DNA from: Cellulophaga sp. HaHa_2_95
GTDB lineage: Bacteria > Bacteroidota > Bacteroidia > Flavobacteriales > Flavobacteriaceae
Assembly: GCF_019278565.1 (NCBI RefSeq)
Contig: NZ_CP058988.1
Location: 4,474,801-4,538,800 of the forward strand
Direction of reading: 5' to 3'
DNA length: 64,000 nucleotides
The notes below the pieces were generated by a model that saw only the letters and a list, made by a program, of their open reading frames with translations, was not told the DNA's origin and did not search any database. The translations under genes and the position numbers were made by a program. The first letter of the stretch is position 1. Every line of letters starts with the position of its first letter. Shown here piece by piece: positions 54,375 to 63,678 of this stretch.

Positions 54375-55395
54375 AATCCGTATTATTTATTTCTATCTTA
54401 GAAGCTTTATCAGAAATATCTCTTATAATGTCATCTAATTCATCAGCAGAATTTAGTAGCTCTTTATAAATAAAATGCTGGTCTTTTTCAGGAACGTCAT
54501 TACCACCATCCAAAATCTTAACAAGTCCCATTAACCTAGCTAAAGGTGCTCTAACTACGTGAGATTGCACCCATGCAATTTCTTTCAATTTTTCGTTCTG
54601 GTCGATTATCGCTTTTATGTACTGCACCCGATCTGTAACATCATTGGCTAAAATAATCCGAACTGTTTTTCCTACACGTGAGACAAGATTACTTGTAATT
54701 TCTACTTCTATAACCGTACCGTCTTTCTTTTGATGCTTGTAAAAACCTTTAATCTTCCCACTATGGTCTAAAGGCATAGACTGCAACACTTTAGCCAAAG
54801 TAGGTATTTCCTCTTTTGGCCTTATCTCTAAAATAGTCATGCCTAAAAATTCTTCATAGGAATAGCCGTAATGGTTCGTTGCTGCATCATTGACGTCTAA
54901 GAATTTCAAGGTATCCAAATCATAAATCCACATTGGTTGTGGACTTAAATGAAATAAGTCTATATACCTTTTCTCTGACTGCTCTAGCTGCACTAGGTAC
55001 TTTCCACGCTCAATATTGTAACGTAAACTTTTATAAAGTGCCAAGGCCGTCAGTTCATCTTTAATTAAATAATCTGAAACCCCTAAATGCAAAGACTCTA
55101 TACTAAATTGAATATCTGAATAGCCCGTTAACACTACAATTGGAACCTTTTTCCCTATTTTAAGTATTTCATGTATTAAGGTTGTGCCTTTTTTATCGGG
55201 CAAGGACAAATCTAAAAATACAATATCGAATTTTTGAGTATCATCCCTCAGAATCTTTGAAGCTTCATCAAAACTATGCGCAGAAACAATACCAGGATTC
55301 AAAATCTGATCCCTTAAATACTCCTGAAAAATAAAAAGATCTCCAGGGTTATCCTCAATAATTAATATAGAATAAATTGATTTATCTTTAATCAT
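54346..55395 (-). CDS. Receiver-PAS protein with kinase dimerisation domain but no ATPase
   Basis: 349 aa. Receiver domain at about 5-125 (SILIIEDNPGD, phospho-acceptor in IVFLDLSLPDKKG, VLTGYSD, K after LIK). PAS domain about 135-260 (MWIYDLDTLKFLDVND). Then a DHp-like helix pair with His in WVQSHVVRAPLARLMGLV, after which the protein ends (about 60 residues later) without the HATPase domain. It overlaps the next regulator gene by 29 bp. It could accept or pass on phosphate but not make it, unless helped by the neighbouring kinase. Confidence 0.88.
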   Translation of the reverse strand: MIKDKSIYSILIIEDNPGDLFIFQEYLRDQILNPGIVSAHSFDEASKILRDDTQKFDIVFLDLSLPDKKGTTLIHEILKIGKKVPIVVLTGYSDIQFSIESLHLGVSDYLIKDELTALALYKSLRYNIERGKYLVQLEQSEKRYIDLFHLSPQPMWIYDLDTLKFLDVNDAATNHYGYSYEEFLGMTILEIRPKEEIPTLAKVLQSMPLDHSGKIKGFYKHQKKDGTVIEVEITSNLVSRVGKTVRIILANDVTDRVQYIKAIIDQNEKLKEIAWVQSHVVRAPLARLMGLVKILDGGNDVPEKDQHFIYKELLNSADELDDIIRDISDKASKIEINNTDYDFGDITSR

Positions 55396-55404
55396 AAATA
55401 ACTA

Positions 55405-55827
55405 TTATGGTAATTTTACAATGTTGATCCAGAAATTTTCTATTTGTGCTACTGCTGATAAAAAATCTGTGGGCTCAACAGGTTTGGTTATATAACAATT
55501 CACGTAATGTGAATAGGCTTTTTTAATATCTAAGGTTGATGAAGATGTGGTTAGCATCACAACCGGGATATGTTTGTAGGTACTATCTGCTTTTAAAATC
55601 TGCAACACTTCGTGTCCGTTTTTCTTCGGAAGGTTCACATCCAATAAAATTAAATCTGGTGTTTTCTCATTAGCAAATGGCCCTTTTTTGAATACAAAAT
55701 TTAATGCTTCCTCGCCATCATTAACTACTTTTAGGGTATTAGTAATTTTACAACTTTCTAGCGCTTCCGTTGTCAATAAAACGTCGCCCTCATTATCTTC
55801 AACTAATAATATGGTAATACTTTTCAT
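55405..55827 (-). CDS. Rcp1-type single-domain response regulator
   Basis: 140 aa. Receiver of the Rcp1 class that partners with phytochrome-like kinases: LLVEDNEGDVLLTTEALE, NDGEEALNFVF, acceptor Asp in LILLDVNLPKKNGHEVL, VVMLTTSSS, YITKPVEPTDF. It starts 11 bp after the large kinase gene and ends 9 bp before the receiver-PAS gene. Confidence 0.94.
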   Translation of the reverse strand: MKSITILLVEDNEGDVLLTTEALESCKITNTLKVVNDGEEALNFVFKKGPFANEKTPDLILLDVNLPKKNGHEVLQILKADSTYKHIPVVMLTTSSSTLDIKKAYSHYVNCYITKPVEPTDFLSAVAQIENFWINIVKLP

Positions 55828-55838
55828 AAGAGGAATAA

Positions 55839-58800
55839 TTAATTTTCTTTTTTAATAGTAAAATAAAAAGTTGAACCTTCACCTTTTATACTTGTCACCC
55901 AAATCTTACCTTTTAAATTTTCAATAATTTTTTTCACTAACGCCAAACCAATACCAGTACCGTTGTATTGGTTTCTGCCATGTAAACGTTGAAATATAAC
56001 GAAAATTTTATCAAAATACTCAGAATCAATCCCTATTCCATTATCGGATACAGAAAATTTATGATGGTTGGCCAACTCCTCATAAGTAACTTCTATGACA
56101 GGTTTAACTCCCTCTTTTTGATATTTTATAGCATTCCCTATGAGGTTCTGGAAAAGCTGTAGTATTAATAAACTATAACTATTTATGGTTGGTAGTTCTG
56201 GTATAATCAAAGTAGCCTCCTTAGCTATAATTTCTTGCTGAAAAATTAAGGTGACCTCCTCTAAAATTTCATTTAAATCTAAAGTTACTAATTCTTCTTC
56301 TGATTTACCTACTCTAGAAAAGTCCAGTAAATCTAGAATTATTTGTCGCATTCTTTTAGCGCCATCTACCGCAAAATAGATGTATTTTTTTCCTTCATCT
56401 TCAATGACGTGATTGTATTTTTTTTCTAGTAACATTAAAAAACTAGAAATCATACGTAGCGGTTCCTGAAGATCATGAGAAACCACGTAAGCAAACTGTT
56501 CTAATTCCTCATTATACCGCAGCAATTCATCTGCCTGCTTTTCCAAATTTAGGTTTAGCTTTCGTAATGATTCTTGATAATTCCTATTATCGGTTACATC
56601 TTGCATAGCACCAACCATACGAACTACTTCTCCATCATCATTTCGCATCACGCTGCCCCGATCTATCACATAGGCATATGTACCATCAGATTTTAAATAC
56701 CGGTACTCTGACTTGAAGTAAGTGCCCGATTTCTGCTTCAAAAGATTGTTTGTACTTGCCATAGCATGAGCTAGGTCTTCCGGGTGTACTTTACGCTTCC
56801 AAAATTCAAAAGTTGCATCCCCTTCAGACGGATCATAGCCAAACAAAGTTTGATACCCCTTACCCTGATATAATGTATTATTTACCAAATCCCAATCCCA
56901 TATAGCATCTTGCGTTGCTTCCGCAATTTTTTCAAAACGCTCATTAGCATTTTTAATTTGGGCCGTATATTGTACCCTATTTGTGATATCTTGTGCGGCG
57001 CCAACAATACGGATCACATCTCCCTGATCATTTTTCATGACACTACCTCTATCACTAACATAAGCATACTCGCCATTACTTTTTAAGTACCGATATTCAC
57101 AATTAAAATATTCTTGCGTTTTAAATTCTACCAAGCTATTTACGAGCTCCAATACTTTAGGTTTATCTTCTGGATGAATCCTACTTATCCAAATTGCTGG
57201 ATCTGCCTTCCCTTCATTTTTAGGATAGCCAAATAATTCTGCATAACCAGGGCCATGGAATACAACGTCATTAACTAGATCCCAATCCCAAATCCCATCA
57301 TTAGTAGCTTCAGAGACTTTTTCAAAACGTTCATTGGATCTTTTAATATCCTCTATAGCTTGGAGTTTTTCTGTTACATCTTGCATGGAGCCCACCATTC
57401 TCAAAGCTTCTCCGTATTCGTTCCGAACAATAAAAGCTTTGTCTACTACAGTAGAATAGTCATTATTCGCATTAAGAAAACGATATTGTTCTTCCCAAAA
57501 GTAATCTCCTTTTTCAATGGATGAGTTAAAAGAATTTACCACCCTATCATGATCTTCTGAATGTATATGATTTTCCCAAAGATTAGTATCCTTGCTTGAC
57601 ATGTTTTCTTTAGAATAGCCAAAAAGCTTTACGTAGTTTTCTCCTCTAAAAATTTCTCCTGTTTTAAAGTCCAAATCCCAAATGGCATCGGAAGTTGCCT
57701 TAGTTACTAAATTATAGCGCTGAATAGTATCCTCTAAGCTAAGAGAAACTAATTTACTTTCAGTAATATCTTGAATGGTACCTTCATAATAAATTGGTGC
57801 TCCATCTTCGTTTTTTAGATAGGTTCCTATTTGCCTAATCCAAATAATAGTACCATCTGTTTTTTTAATTCTGTTTTCTGTAACAAATGGCTCATTTAAA
57901 GCAATAGCTTTTTCTCTTTTAGCTATTATAGTAGGAATATCTTCCTCGAATACTAATTTTCGTATCGTATCACGGCTACTAATTGCAGAGGTTTTGTCCA
58001 AACCAAAAATATCATAAATTTTATCAGACCAATATTCTGTTTTATTAATAAAGTCCATTTCCCAATACCCGAGTCCAGCAATTTCTTGTGCTTGATTTAA
58101 TTTTTTATTTAAATTATTAAGTTCCTCTTTTTTACTTTTATGATCTGTAATATCTATGATGACGGTATCAATACTAACACTGCCATTTTTATTTTTTACA
58201 GGAACACCTTGACCTTTATGCCAACGGATGCTGCCATCAGGATGCTGAATTCTCCATTCGGTTTCCCATTTCTCCAGAGTTGCAATAGAAGTATCTAAAA
58301 TAGCTTTAAGACGTGGTTTTTCTTCTTCAAGTAGTAAGTTCCAAACTGGATCAAAATTAGCATATACTTCTTGAGCCGTTAAGCCCCACAATTTTTCAGT
58401 CCCTTTCGTTAAATGAACAATTTCTTGGGTCCCATCAGAGAAAAAAATATGCCGGAAAGCGACGCAATCTATATTGTCAATAATAGAATTAAGCTGAAAC
58501 TCTAAGGTTTTAGAATCATGGATATCTAACATGGTACCCGCAACAATCTCTGGACTTCCATTTGCACTCCACTTGGTTACTTGCCCAGTAATGGTTGTCC
58601 AACTCCAATACCCTTTTTTATGGCGTACCCTAATTTCATGTGTATAGTCTTCAATTTGTCTATTTTTAATTTGATTTAAAAAGGAAATTGACTCTTGAAC
58701 GTAATCTTTATAGATAATTTTCAGGAACGTCTTAAAACTAAAATCTTTAAAATCGTTCTTACCATATCCTAAAATAGTCATGGCCACATCATTCAGCTTA

Positions 58801-59297
58801 AACTCGGAGGTGCTAACATTGAGCTCCCAAAGACCAACCTTACTCTTCTTTAAACAAGTTTCATAGAAGACATCATTAGTAACCATAAAAGATTGTAACT
58901 GGTTTTTTGGAATGAGCTTATTTTCAATTTGCCTTGCTAAAGCCTTTAGCGCGTTTAGTTGTGATTCTTTAAGTTCTAAATTAGACTCATGCCACAAACT
59001 TAGGACTCCAAAAGAATTTTGGTCTTCTGTTTTGAGCGGAATTCCTAAATAGAAATCGAAAACATTTGCAGCATCAGCTGCTCTTAAATTAGATTTTAGA
59101 AGGATATTTTCGGTAGTGTTTAATAGAATATTATGATAGAAAGAAGTATCAAAACCTGATTTACCATAGCTATATTTTACATGAATAATTTTACCATCAG
59201 TAAGGGTAATTACCGCAGCAGAACAGTTGGACAGCGATGTTGCAATAAGAGCAAAATCTAGCAATTCTGTATCAGGATTCTGAAAATTAAAGCTCAC
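55839..59297 (-). CDS. Multi-PAS sensor histidine kinase
   Basis: 1152 aa, no membrane helix, so cytosolic. A GAF-like domain (about 10-130), then six PAS/PAC units in series starting near residues 145, 270, 400, 525, 650 and 780. The last two are close repeats of each other (AIWDWDLVN, EYRYLKS-G-YAYV-DRGSVM-ND). HisKA with His near 940 (VVSHDLQEPLRMISSF) and HATPase to the end (SVSDNGIGI, GTGIGLALVKKIIE). It is the first gene of a five-gene operon with three receivers. Signal unknown. Confidence 0.94.
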   Translation of the reverse strand: MSFNFQNPDTELLDFALIATSLSNCSAAVITLTDGKIIHVKYSYGKSGFDTSFYHNILLNTTENILLKSNLRAADAANVFDFYLGIPLKTEDQNSFGVLSLWHESNLELKESQLNALKALARQIENKLIPKNQLQSFMVTNDVFYETCLKKSKVGLWELNVSTSEFKLNDVAMTILGYGKNDFKDFSFKTFLKIIYKDYVQESISFLNQIKNRQIEDYTHEIRVRHKKGYWSWTTITGQVTKWSANGSPEIVAGTMLDIHDSKTLEFQLNSIIDNIDCVAFRHIFFSDGTQEIVHLTKGTEKLWGLTAQEVYANFDPVWNLLLEEEKPRLKAILDTSIATLEKWETEWRIQHPDGSIRWHKGQGVPVKNKNGSVSIDTVIIDITDHKSKKEELNNLNKKLNQAQEIAGLGYWEMDFINKTEYWSDKIYDIFGLDKTSAISSRDTIRKLVFEEDIPTIIAKREKAIALNEPFVTENRIKKTDGTIIWIRQIGTYLKNEDGAPIYYEGTIQDITESKLVSLSLEDTIQRYNLVTKATSDAIWDLDFKTGEIFRGENYVKLFGYSKENMSSKDTNLWENHIHSEDHDRVVNSFNSSIEKGDYFWEEQYRFLNANNDYSTVVDKAFIVRNEYGEALRMVGSMQDVTEKLQAIEDIKRSNERFEKVSEATNDGIWDWDLVNDVVFHGPGYAELFGYPKNEGKADPAIWISRIHPEDKPKVLELVNSLVEFKTQEYFNCEYRYLKSNGEYAYVSDRGSVMKNDQGDVIRIVGAAQDITNRVQYTAQIKNANERFEKIAEATQDAIWDWDLVNNTLYQGKGYQTLFGYDPSEGDATFEFWKRKVHPEDLAHAMASTNNLLKQKSGTYFKSEYRYLKSDGTYAYVIDRGSVMRNDDGEVVRMVGAMQDVTDNRNYQESLRKLNLNLEKQADELLRYNEELEQFAYVVSHDLQEPLRMISSFLMLLEKKYNHVIEDEGKKYIYFAVDGAKRMRQIILDLLDFSRVGKSEEELVTLDLNEILEEVTLIFQQEIIAKEATLIIPELPTINSYSLLILQLFQNLIGNAIKYQKEGVKPVIEVTYEELANHHKFSVSDNGIGIDSEYFDKIFVIFQRLHGRNQYNGTGIGLALVKKIIENLKGKIWVTSIKGEGSTFYFTIKKEN

Positions 59298-59579
59298 GGT
59301 TACTGATTTTAATTTAAAAAATAGAAAATAGGAAGTATCTTTAACCGTGGTGTACTTATAAAAATAAAGCTCTTATTTCATTCTCATGCTCATAAGAGCC
59401 TACACAATGCATGCTAATTGATACTCTTATAAAGTAAATTTAAGACTTACAAACTACAATAACAATATTATATTTCTAAACCTGTAAGAATTTAGAATCA
59501 AAAATGACGCTTTTAACAATTACCTTTTAGCGTATTTACCTCTTTTGATTACAAGTTTCTAACCTTAAAAGGCGATAAC

Positions 59580-60089
59580 TTAGTAAGGCCTTTTTAATTG
59601 TATTGTATATAAAATACCAAGAGTTACCGTATTCCAAGCGGCTTCATCTAATTGTATTCCGGTATATGAAAAGTTGAGTTCGGTACTAGATCCCATTAAA
59701 AAACCTATTTGAGGTCTGTAATAAAAGCCACCATCATTACCCTCGTTCAAGCCTATGGCCGTACCTATATCACCTCCAAAAGAAAAAGAATTAGATCCCC
59801 AGATGCGCAACGATGCTGCCACTGGTAAAAATTGAATACTTGGTAAGGTTATGCTAACGTCTTCCGTTCCAAACTTTTCAGGAAAACCATGAATATACCC
59901 TGTAATTACGCCTAAATCAATAGTTTCACTTAGAGCCCACATATGGCCGAAATCTGCTCCTAAAACTACTCCAACTTGATCGTTAAAATTCTCAAGAGGT
60001 AAACCGCCTTGAATCCCAAATTTTAAACCTTCTTGCCCGTAGCTTGTTCCAAAACATATAAAGGCTGCCAATACTAGTAATTTTTTCAT
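59580..60089 (-). CDS. Outer-membrane beta-barrel protein
   Basis: 169 aa from the ATG complementary to 60087-60089 (MKKLLVLAAFICFGTSYGQ, signal peptide); the longer frame adds nine residues without signal character. Alternating beta strands (KFGIQGGLPLENF, VGVVLGADFGHMWAL, LNFSYTGIQ) suggest an eight-stranded barrel of the PorT/OmpA-N kind. The function is not clear. It stands alone. Confidence 0.75.
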   Translation of the reverse strand: MKKLLVLAAFICFGTSYGQEGLKFGIQGGLPLENFNDQVGVVLGADFGHMWALSETIDLGVITGYIHGFPEKFGTEDVSITLPSIQFLPVAASLRIWGSNSFSFGGDIGTAIGLNEGNDGGFYYRPQIGFLMGSSTELNFSYTGIQLDEAAWNTVTLGILYTIQLKRPY

Positions 60090-60271
60090 CTTAATAAATC
60101 TATGGTTGATTATCAAACAAATCTAATATTGCTGTGGCAGCCAACTGCTATTTTTGTTGTAAAACCCTACAAATTGGTTGTAGAAGAATTAAATAGCCCC
60201 AAAAAGCTTATAAGAATGCACTAAATATGAATTCGCTATTTACAAAATAACTAATGATTAGCACCTAAACT

Positions 60272-60317
60272 AAAAAAAACTTACTCCACTGCGGTTTTCC
60301 GCAAGGAAGTAAGTTTT
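60272..60317 (-). terminator. Strong Rho-independent terminator after DoxX
   Basis: AAACTTACTTCC / GGAGTAAGTTT outer stem and GCGG-AAAA-CCGC inner stem with a small bulge, followed by eight T on the minus strand. Confidence 0.85.
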
Positions 60318-60403
60318 AAGTCAAATACCTTTGTTCTTGAAAGAATAAACCAATAAGAAAACACCTAATTATTAATTTAGGCCTGCTTTTGAATACATGG
60401 ATC

Positions 60404-60414
60404 CGGGGGGAACT
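60404..60414 (-). other. C-rich element AGTTCCCCCCG upstream of a terminator (copy 2)
   Basis: Plus strand CGGGGGGAACT, identical to 15032-15042. It begins 23 bp after the DoxX stop codon and lies about 90 bp before the terminator, on the same strand. Confidence 0.4.
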
Positions 60415-60437
60415 TTCTATATTCTTAAGTATGGCCT

Positions 60438-60839
60438 TTATTTTTTTAGTTTAGTATCTAATGACCAATAATTATAATTAATACCTAGCAACAACCCAAT
60501 AAATATAAATGCGTGCATTAATTGAGAATCTATAATCCCCCAATTCTCAATCATAGTACTTCCAAAAACTAACATAATCATTAGGATTGCCCCCGTTACC
60601 AATGCTTGTTTTGTAAACAATCCCAAAATAAGTAAAATACCTACTATAAATTCTAAGATGGGCAGTGCATAGGAAAAAGGTGTAACCAAAAATTCTGGAA
60701 CCATAGAATTCTCAAAATTTTGAACCATGAAATTTTTGAATCCTTCCAATTTTGGGAGCCTTACCAAACCGTGACCAAACATACTTACTCCTATTACTAT
60801 TCTAGCCAATACATACCCTAAACTATACTCCTTCATCAC
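60438..60839 (-). CDS. DoxX family membrane protein
   Basis: 133 aa with four membrane helices: about 5-25, 52-72, 75-95, 105-122. The family start ARIVIGVSMFGHGLVRLPKL and PILEFIVGILLILGLF are visible. Some DoxX proteins are linked to quinone-dependent redox or thiosulfate oxidation, but no such partner is here. Two ATG codons in tandem; either may be used. The C-rich element follows its stop. Confidence 0.88.
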   Translation of the reverse strand: MMKEYSLGYVLARIVIGVSMFGHGLVRLPKLEGFKNFMVQNFENSMVPEFLVTPFSYALPILEFIVGILLILGLFTKQALVTGAILMIMLVFGSTMIENWGIIDSQLMHAFIFIGLLLGINYNYWSLDTKLKK

Positions 60840-61280
60840 TTTAATTGTTCGTTAGTTAATTACTCGTGTTATGTAAATTTAATTTATTACCCCCATAACT
60901 TATATAATGGCAGTTATTACAGTTAGCAAAAAAATGGAAAGAACTAAGAATTAAAACTCTTTATACCGACCTAAAACACCACACACTATATTGACGTTTT
61001 ACTCCTCTAGAACTTACAGAGTTCATAAGTAAACCCTAAAGAGCACCGAATTTTCAGCACAACTACAGCAAGAACACATAAGTGCCTAAAAATCAGCATA
61101 AAAAATACAATTCTAAATGTTGTAATCGATGAAAGTAGCAAAATATCAGTTTGCTCGTCGATAGTAATTGTGTATTCAACGCTTGATACTTACGTTTCAG
61201 CTACAAACGCAAAGGCGCTAGAAAGCCCTAAGATACCTTTGTCCTTTAATGTGAGCCCAACTCGCCCAAAACCTACTTTC
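60840..61280. other. Gene-free divergent region between DoxX and the TPR kinase
   Basis: 441 bp. An exact -7 consensus TACCTTTG at 61234-61241 lies 40 bp before the ATG at 61281. The frame of the kinase is open further upstream (to a GTG at 61170), but that part lacks signal-peptide character. Nothing else is recognised. Confidence 0.55.
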
Positions 61281-63332
61281 ATGCTAAAAATAAGACCCAT
61301 AAAAATACGGGATAGTGTTATTGCACTATGCTGCGTTATGTTTGTTAATCTATATGCCGTATATGGTCAAAAAACCATAAAAGACAGTCTATATCAAAAA
61401 CTAGCATCTTTTAAATTAAAACCAAACTACCAAAAAGATACGCTTTACATCAATTCATTGTACACCTATGGCAAAGCATATGGTTTTTACAATTTAGATA
61501 GTTTAAATAGTTTAGCAAATGAAACTATTGAACTTAGTAAGGCAATTAACTTTGCTAAAGGCGAGGCGAAGGGACACATTATCTTAGGAAATTATTATTC
61601 TGAAACGGGCAAAAAAGAACTTGCAATAGAAAATTATAGTAAAGCAAAAGCTATTGCAGAGGCGAATACGTACATTGATGTAACCTTACTATCAAAAAGC
61701 AGTCTAGCTACTGCCTACACTTATAATGATGAATACGCAAAAGGGCTCAAAGAATATCTTGGAGGGATTGAGATAGCCAAACAACATAACGACGAAGCTA
61801 CTTTAGCCATCTTATACATTAACATTACGGTTATTTATAGCTTACAAAATGAATATAAGCAATGTATTCATTTTTTAACCAAGGCTATGGAGTTAAATAA
61901 AAAGACAGGTAATGAAAGATTAACAGCTGTAACATTAATTAATTTAGCAGCCACGTACATTGACAATAATGAGTTAGAAAAGGCTACTGAAAAAATTGAT
62001 GAAGGACTGCCCCTTTTAGAAAAACTAGAATTACAAGATTGGCTAACCTATGCCTATGAATTAAAAGCTAATATTTTTCTTAAACAAGACAAAGCCTCGG
62101 AGGCCTTAAAGTGGTTTCAAAAAAGTGAAATTATACATCAGGACATTGCCCAAACGAGATACAAGATATCTTTATACAATGGCATGGCTAAAACATACCT
62201 AAAACTTAAAAACTATAATAAAACCGAAGCCTATGGTCTAAAAGCATTGGCCTTGAGCACTGATTTAAATGTACTAGATGAGCGCGATGAAATTTTGAAA
62301 ACACTTTATGAATTAAAAAAAGAAACAAATGAAGCTTTAGCAGCACTCGGATATTTAGAAGCATATAAAGCTATTTCTGACACCATTAGTGAGAAGAACA
62401 ACCAGAAAGAATTAAAAATTTTAAAATCCAATCTTGAGTTCGATCAAGAAAAAGAACGCTATATCTTAGAGAATGAGAAAGTAGCCGCGAAACAACGATT
62501 GTATTTTTATGGAGCCCTTTTAGTCATCATCGCTTTTTCTATAATTATTTATATTCTTAAAAGAAACAATAGGACTCAAAATATTTTAAATAGGAAATTA
62601 ACAGTAAAAACAAAGCAACTGCAAAATAAGGAAAGACATTTGGTAAACTCCAATCATACAAAAACCAAATTGTTTGCCATAATTGCTCATGATTTACGCG
62701 GCCCCATAAATTCTTTCAAATCGATGTTTGATTTATTTACCAATAAGCAAATTAGCGATGCCGAATTTATTGAACTAGCTCCTACCATGGGAGAGAGTAT
62801 AGACAGTATTGCTTTTACTTTAAATAATCTACTCTCTTGGGGCCAAACTCAAATGAATGACATTATTACGGAACCAGAGCATACGAATATAAACGATTTA
62901 ATAAATCAAAATAATGCGCTATTGTCAAAAATGGCAGAAAAAAAATCGATCTCTTTTGAAAATAGGGTAACGGAAAGCGCATTGACTTGGTCTGGCAAAA
63001 ATCAAATCAGTATCGTCATTCGAAACTTAACGAGTAATGCCTTAAAATTTACCCCTGAACATGGGAAAATTACTTTTGGAGCCACTGACAAACAAAACCA
63101 TTGGGAGTTTTATATTAAAGATACCGGCGTAGGACTAACTGAAGAGGCTTTAGATAAGATTTTCAGCACCAAAGAAACCTTTACGACCTACGGAACAAAT
63201 AATGAAAAAGGAACAGGCTTAGGCCTTGTTTTGTGTAAGGAAATGATAGAAAAAAACAATGGAAGCATTTGGGCTGAAAGCACCATCAATGTAGGAACTA
63301 GTTTTTATTTTACACTTCCAAAAGCAAGTTAA
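61281..63332 (+). CDS. TPR-containing sensor histidine kinase
   Basis: 683 aa from the ATG at 61281. Residues 1-29 look like a signal peptide (RDSVIALCCVMFVNLYAVYG). A periplasmic TPR array follows, about residues 55-380 (GEAKGHIILGNYYSETGKKE, NLAATYIDNNELEKATEK). One membrane helix at about 410-428, coiled coil, HisKA with His near 470 (AIIAHDLRGPINSF) and HATPase (KDTGVGL, GTGLGLVLCKEM). No receiver domain is fused and no regulator is adjacent, so its partner is elsewhere. Confidence 0.92.
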   Translation: MLKIRPIKIRDSVIALCCVMFVNLYAVYGQKTIKDSLYQKLASFKLKPNYQKDTLYINSLYTYGKAYGFYNLDSLNSLANETIELSKAINFAKGEAKGHIILGNYYSETGKKELAIENYSKAKAIAEANTYIDVTLLSKSSLATAYTYNDEYAKGLKEYLGGIEIAKQHNDEATLAILYINITVIYSLQNEYKQCIHFLTKAMELNKKTGNERLTAVTLINLAATYIDNNELEKATEKIDEGLPLLEKLELQDWLTYAYELKANIFLKQDKASEALKWFQKSEIIHQDIAQTRYKISLYNGMAKTYLKLKNYNKTEAYGLKALALSTDLNVLDERDEILKTLYELKKETNEALAALGYLEAYKAISDTISEKNNQKELKILKSNLEFDQEKERYILENEKVAAKQRLYFYGALLVIIAFSIIIYILKRNNRTQNILNRKLTVKTKQLQNKERHLVNSNHTKTKLFAIIAHDLRGPINSFKSMFDLFTNKQISDAEFIELAPTMGESIDSIAFTLNNLLSWGQTQMNDIITEPEHTNINDLINQNNALLSKMAEKKSISFENRVTESALTWSGKNQISIVIRNLTSNALKFTPEHGKITFGATDKQNHWEFYIKDTGVGLTEEALDKIFSTKETFTTYGTNNEKGTGLGLVLCKEMIEKNNGSIWAESTINVGTSFYFTLPKAS

Positions 63333-63460
63333 AATGTCCTCTTGTAAAAATTGCATTATCGACCATCAGGGAAATTAGAGAGAGAGAAGCATGTTGCGCT
63401 TACCAAATACTTAGGCTTTAAAACCTAGGAATGACCCATGTTTCCCTTAACTATAAAACA

Positions 63461-63491
63461 AAAAAAATCCTCAACTATGTGTTGAGGATTT
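63461..63491 (-). terminator. Terminator that once followed tRNA-Asp
   Basis: Minus strand AATCCTCAAC-ACATA-GTTGAGGATT followed by seven T. It directly follows the tRNA 3' remnant on the same strand, as expected of a former tRNA transcript end. Confidence 0.8.
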
Positions 63492-63493
63492 GT

Positions 63494-63513
63494 TGGCGGT
63501 CCGGACGGGACTC
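63494..63513 (-). mobile_element. Attachment site: 20-bp remnant of the tRNA-Asp 3' end
   Basis: The minus strand GAGTCCCGTCCGGACCGCCA equals the last part of bacterial tRNA-Asp(GTC): T-arm 3' half, acceptor and CCA. The rest of the tRNA is missing; the bases further in do not match TTC or the T-loop. A tyrosine integrase starts 165 bp inward. This is the pattern of an element inserted in the tRNA 3' end, whose other junction (outside the window) would hold the complete tRNA. Confidence 0.75.
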
Positions 63514-63628
63514 ACCTATTTATTATCAAAGTTTACTCTATTTTACTAAAAAATAAGCTATTAACACCTATATATAATACATTTAACCGCAAAATTAAAT
63601 ACACCTAAAACAAACCAGATTAAAAAAA

Positions 63629-63651
63629 TTCGTCCCCCTATTCGTCCCCTA
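63629..63651 (+). repeat. Tandem TTCGTCCCC(C)TA repeats before the integrase
   Basis: TTCGTCCCCCTA (63629-63640) directly followed by TTCGTCCCCTA (63641-63651). Short tandem sites between att and the integrase gene are typical of integrase arm-binding sites; that function is inferred. Confidence 0.5.
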
Positions 63652-63666
63652 GATTGAATTAAAATA

Positions 63667-63674
63667 TATATTTG
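63667..63674 (+). promoter_or_regulatory. -7 box directly before the integrase gene
   Basis: TATATTTG, an exact TAnnTTTG match, ends only 4 bp before the ATG at 63679, which would give a nearly leaderless mRNA. No TTG is seen at the right -33 distance. Confidence 0.4.
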
Positions 63675-63678
63675 CTAC

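Larger units (their letters stand above)
60090..60437. other. Gene-free stretch after the DoxX gene
   Basis: Contains the C-rich element at 60404-60414 and the terminator at 60272-60317 on the minus strand. The 85 or so bases between them have no recognised gene. 60090-60270 shows nothing that I can name. Confidence 0.55.
63333..63678. other. Gene-free junction of an integrative element
   Basis: Holds a terminator (63461-63491), the tRNA-Asp 3' remnant (63494-63513), tandem GTCCCC repeats (63629-63651) and a -7 box (63667-63674). DNA left of 63494 is chromosome; DNA right of it is most likely the element. Confidence 0.7.

Noticed and set aside
55839..59297. Internal DNA-level similarity between PAS units
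   Set aside because: Explained by duplication of PAS domains; no sign of a mobile or CRISPR repeat.
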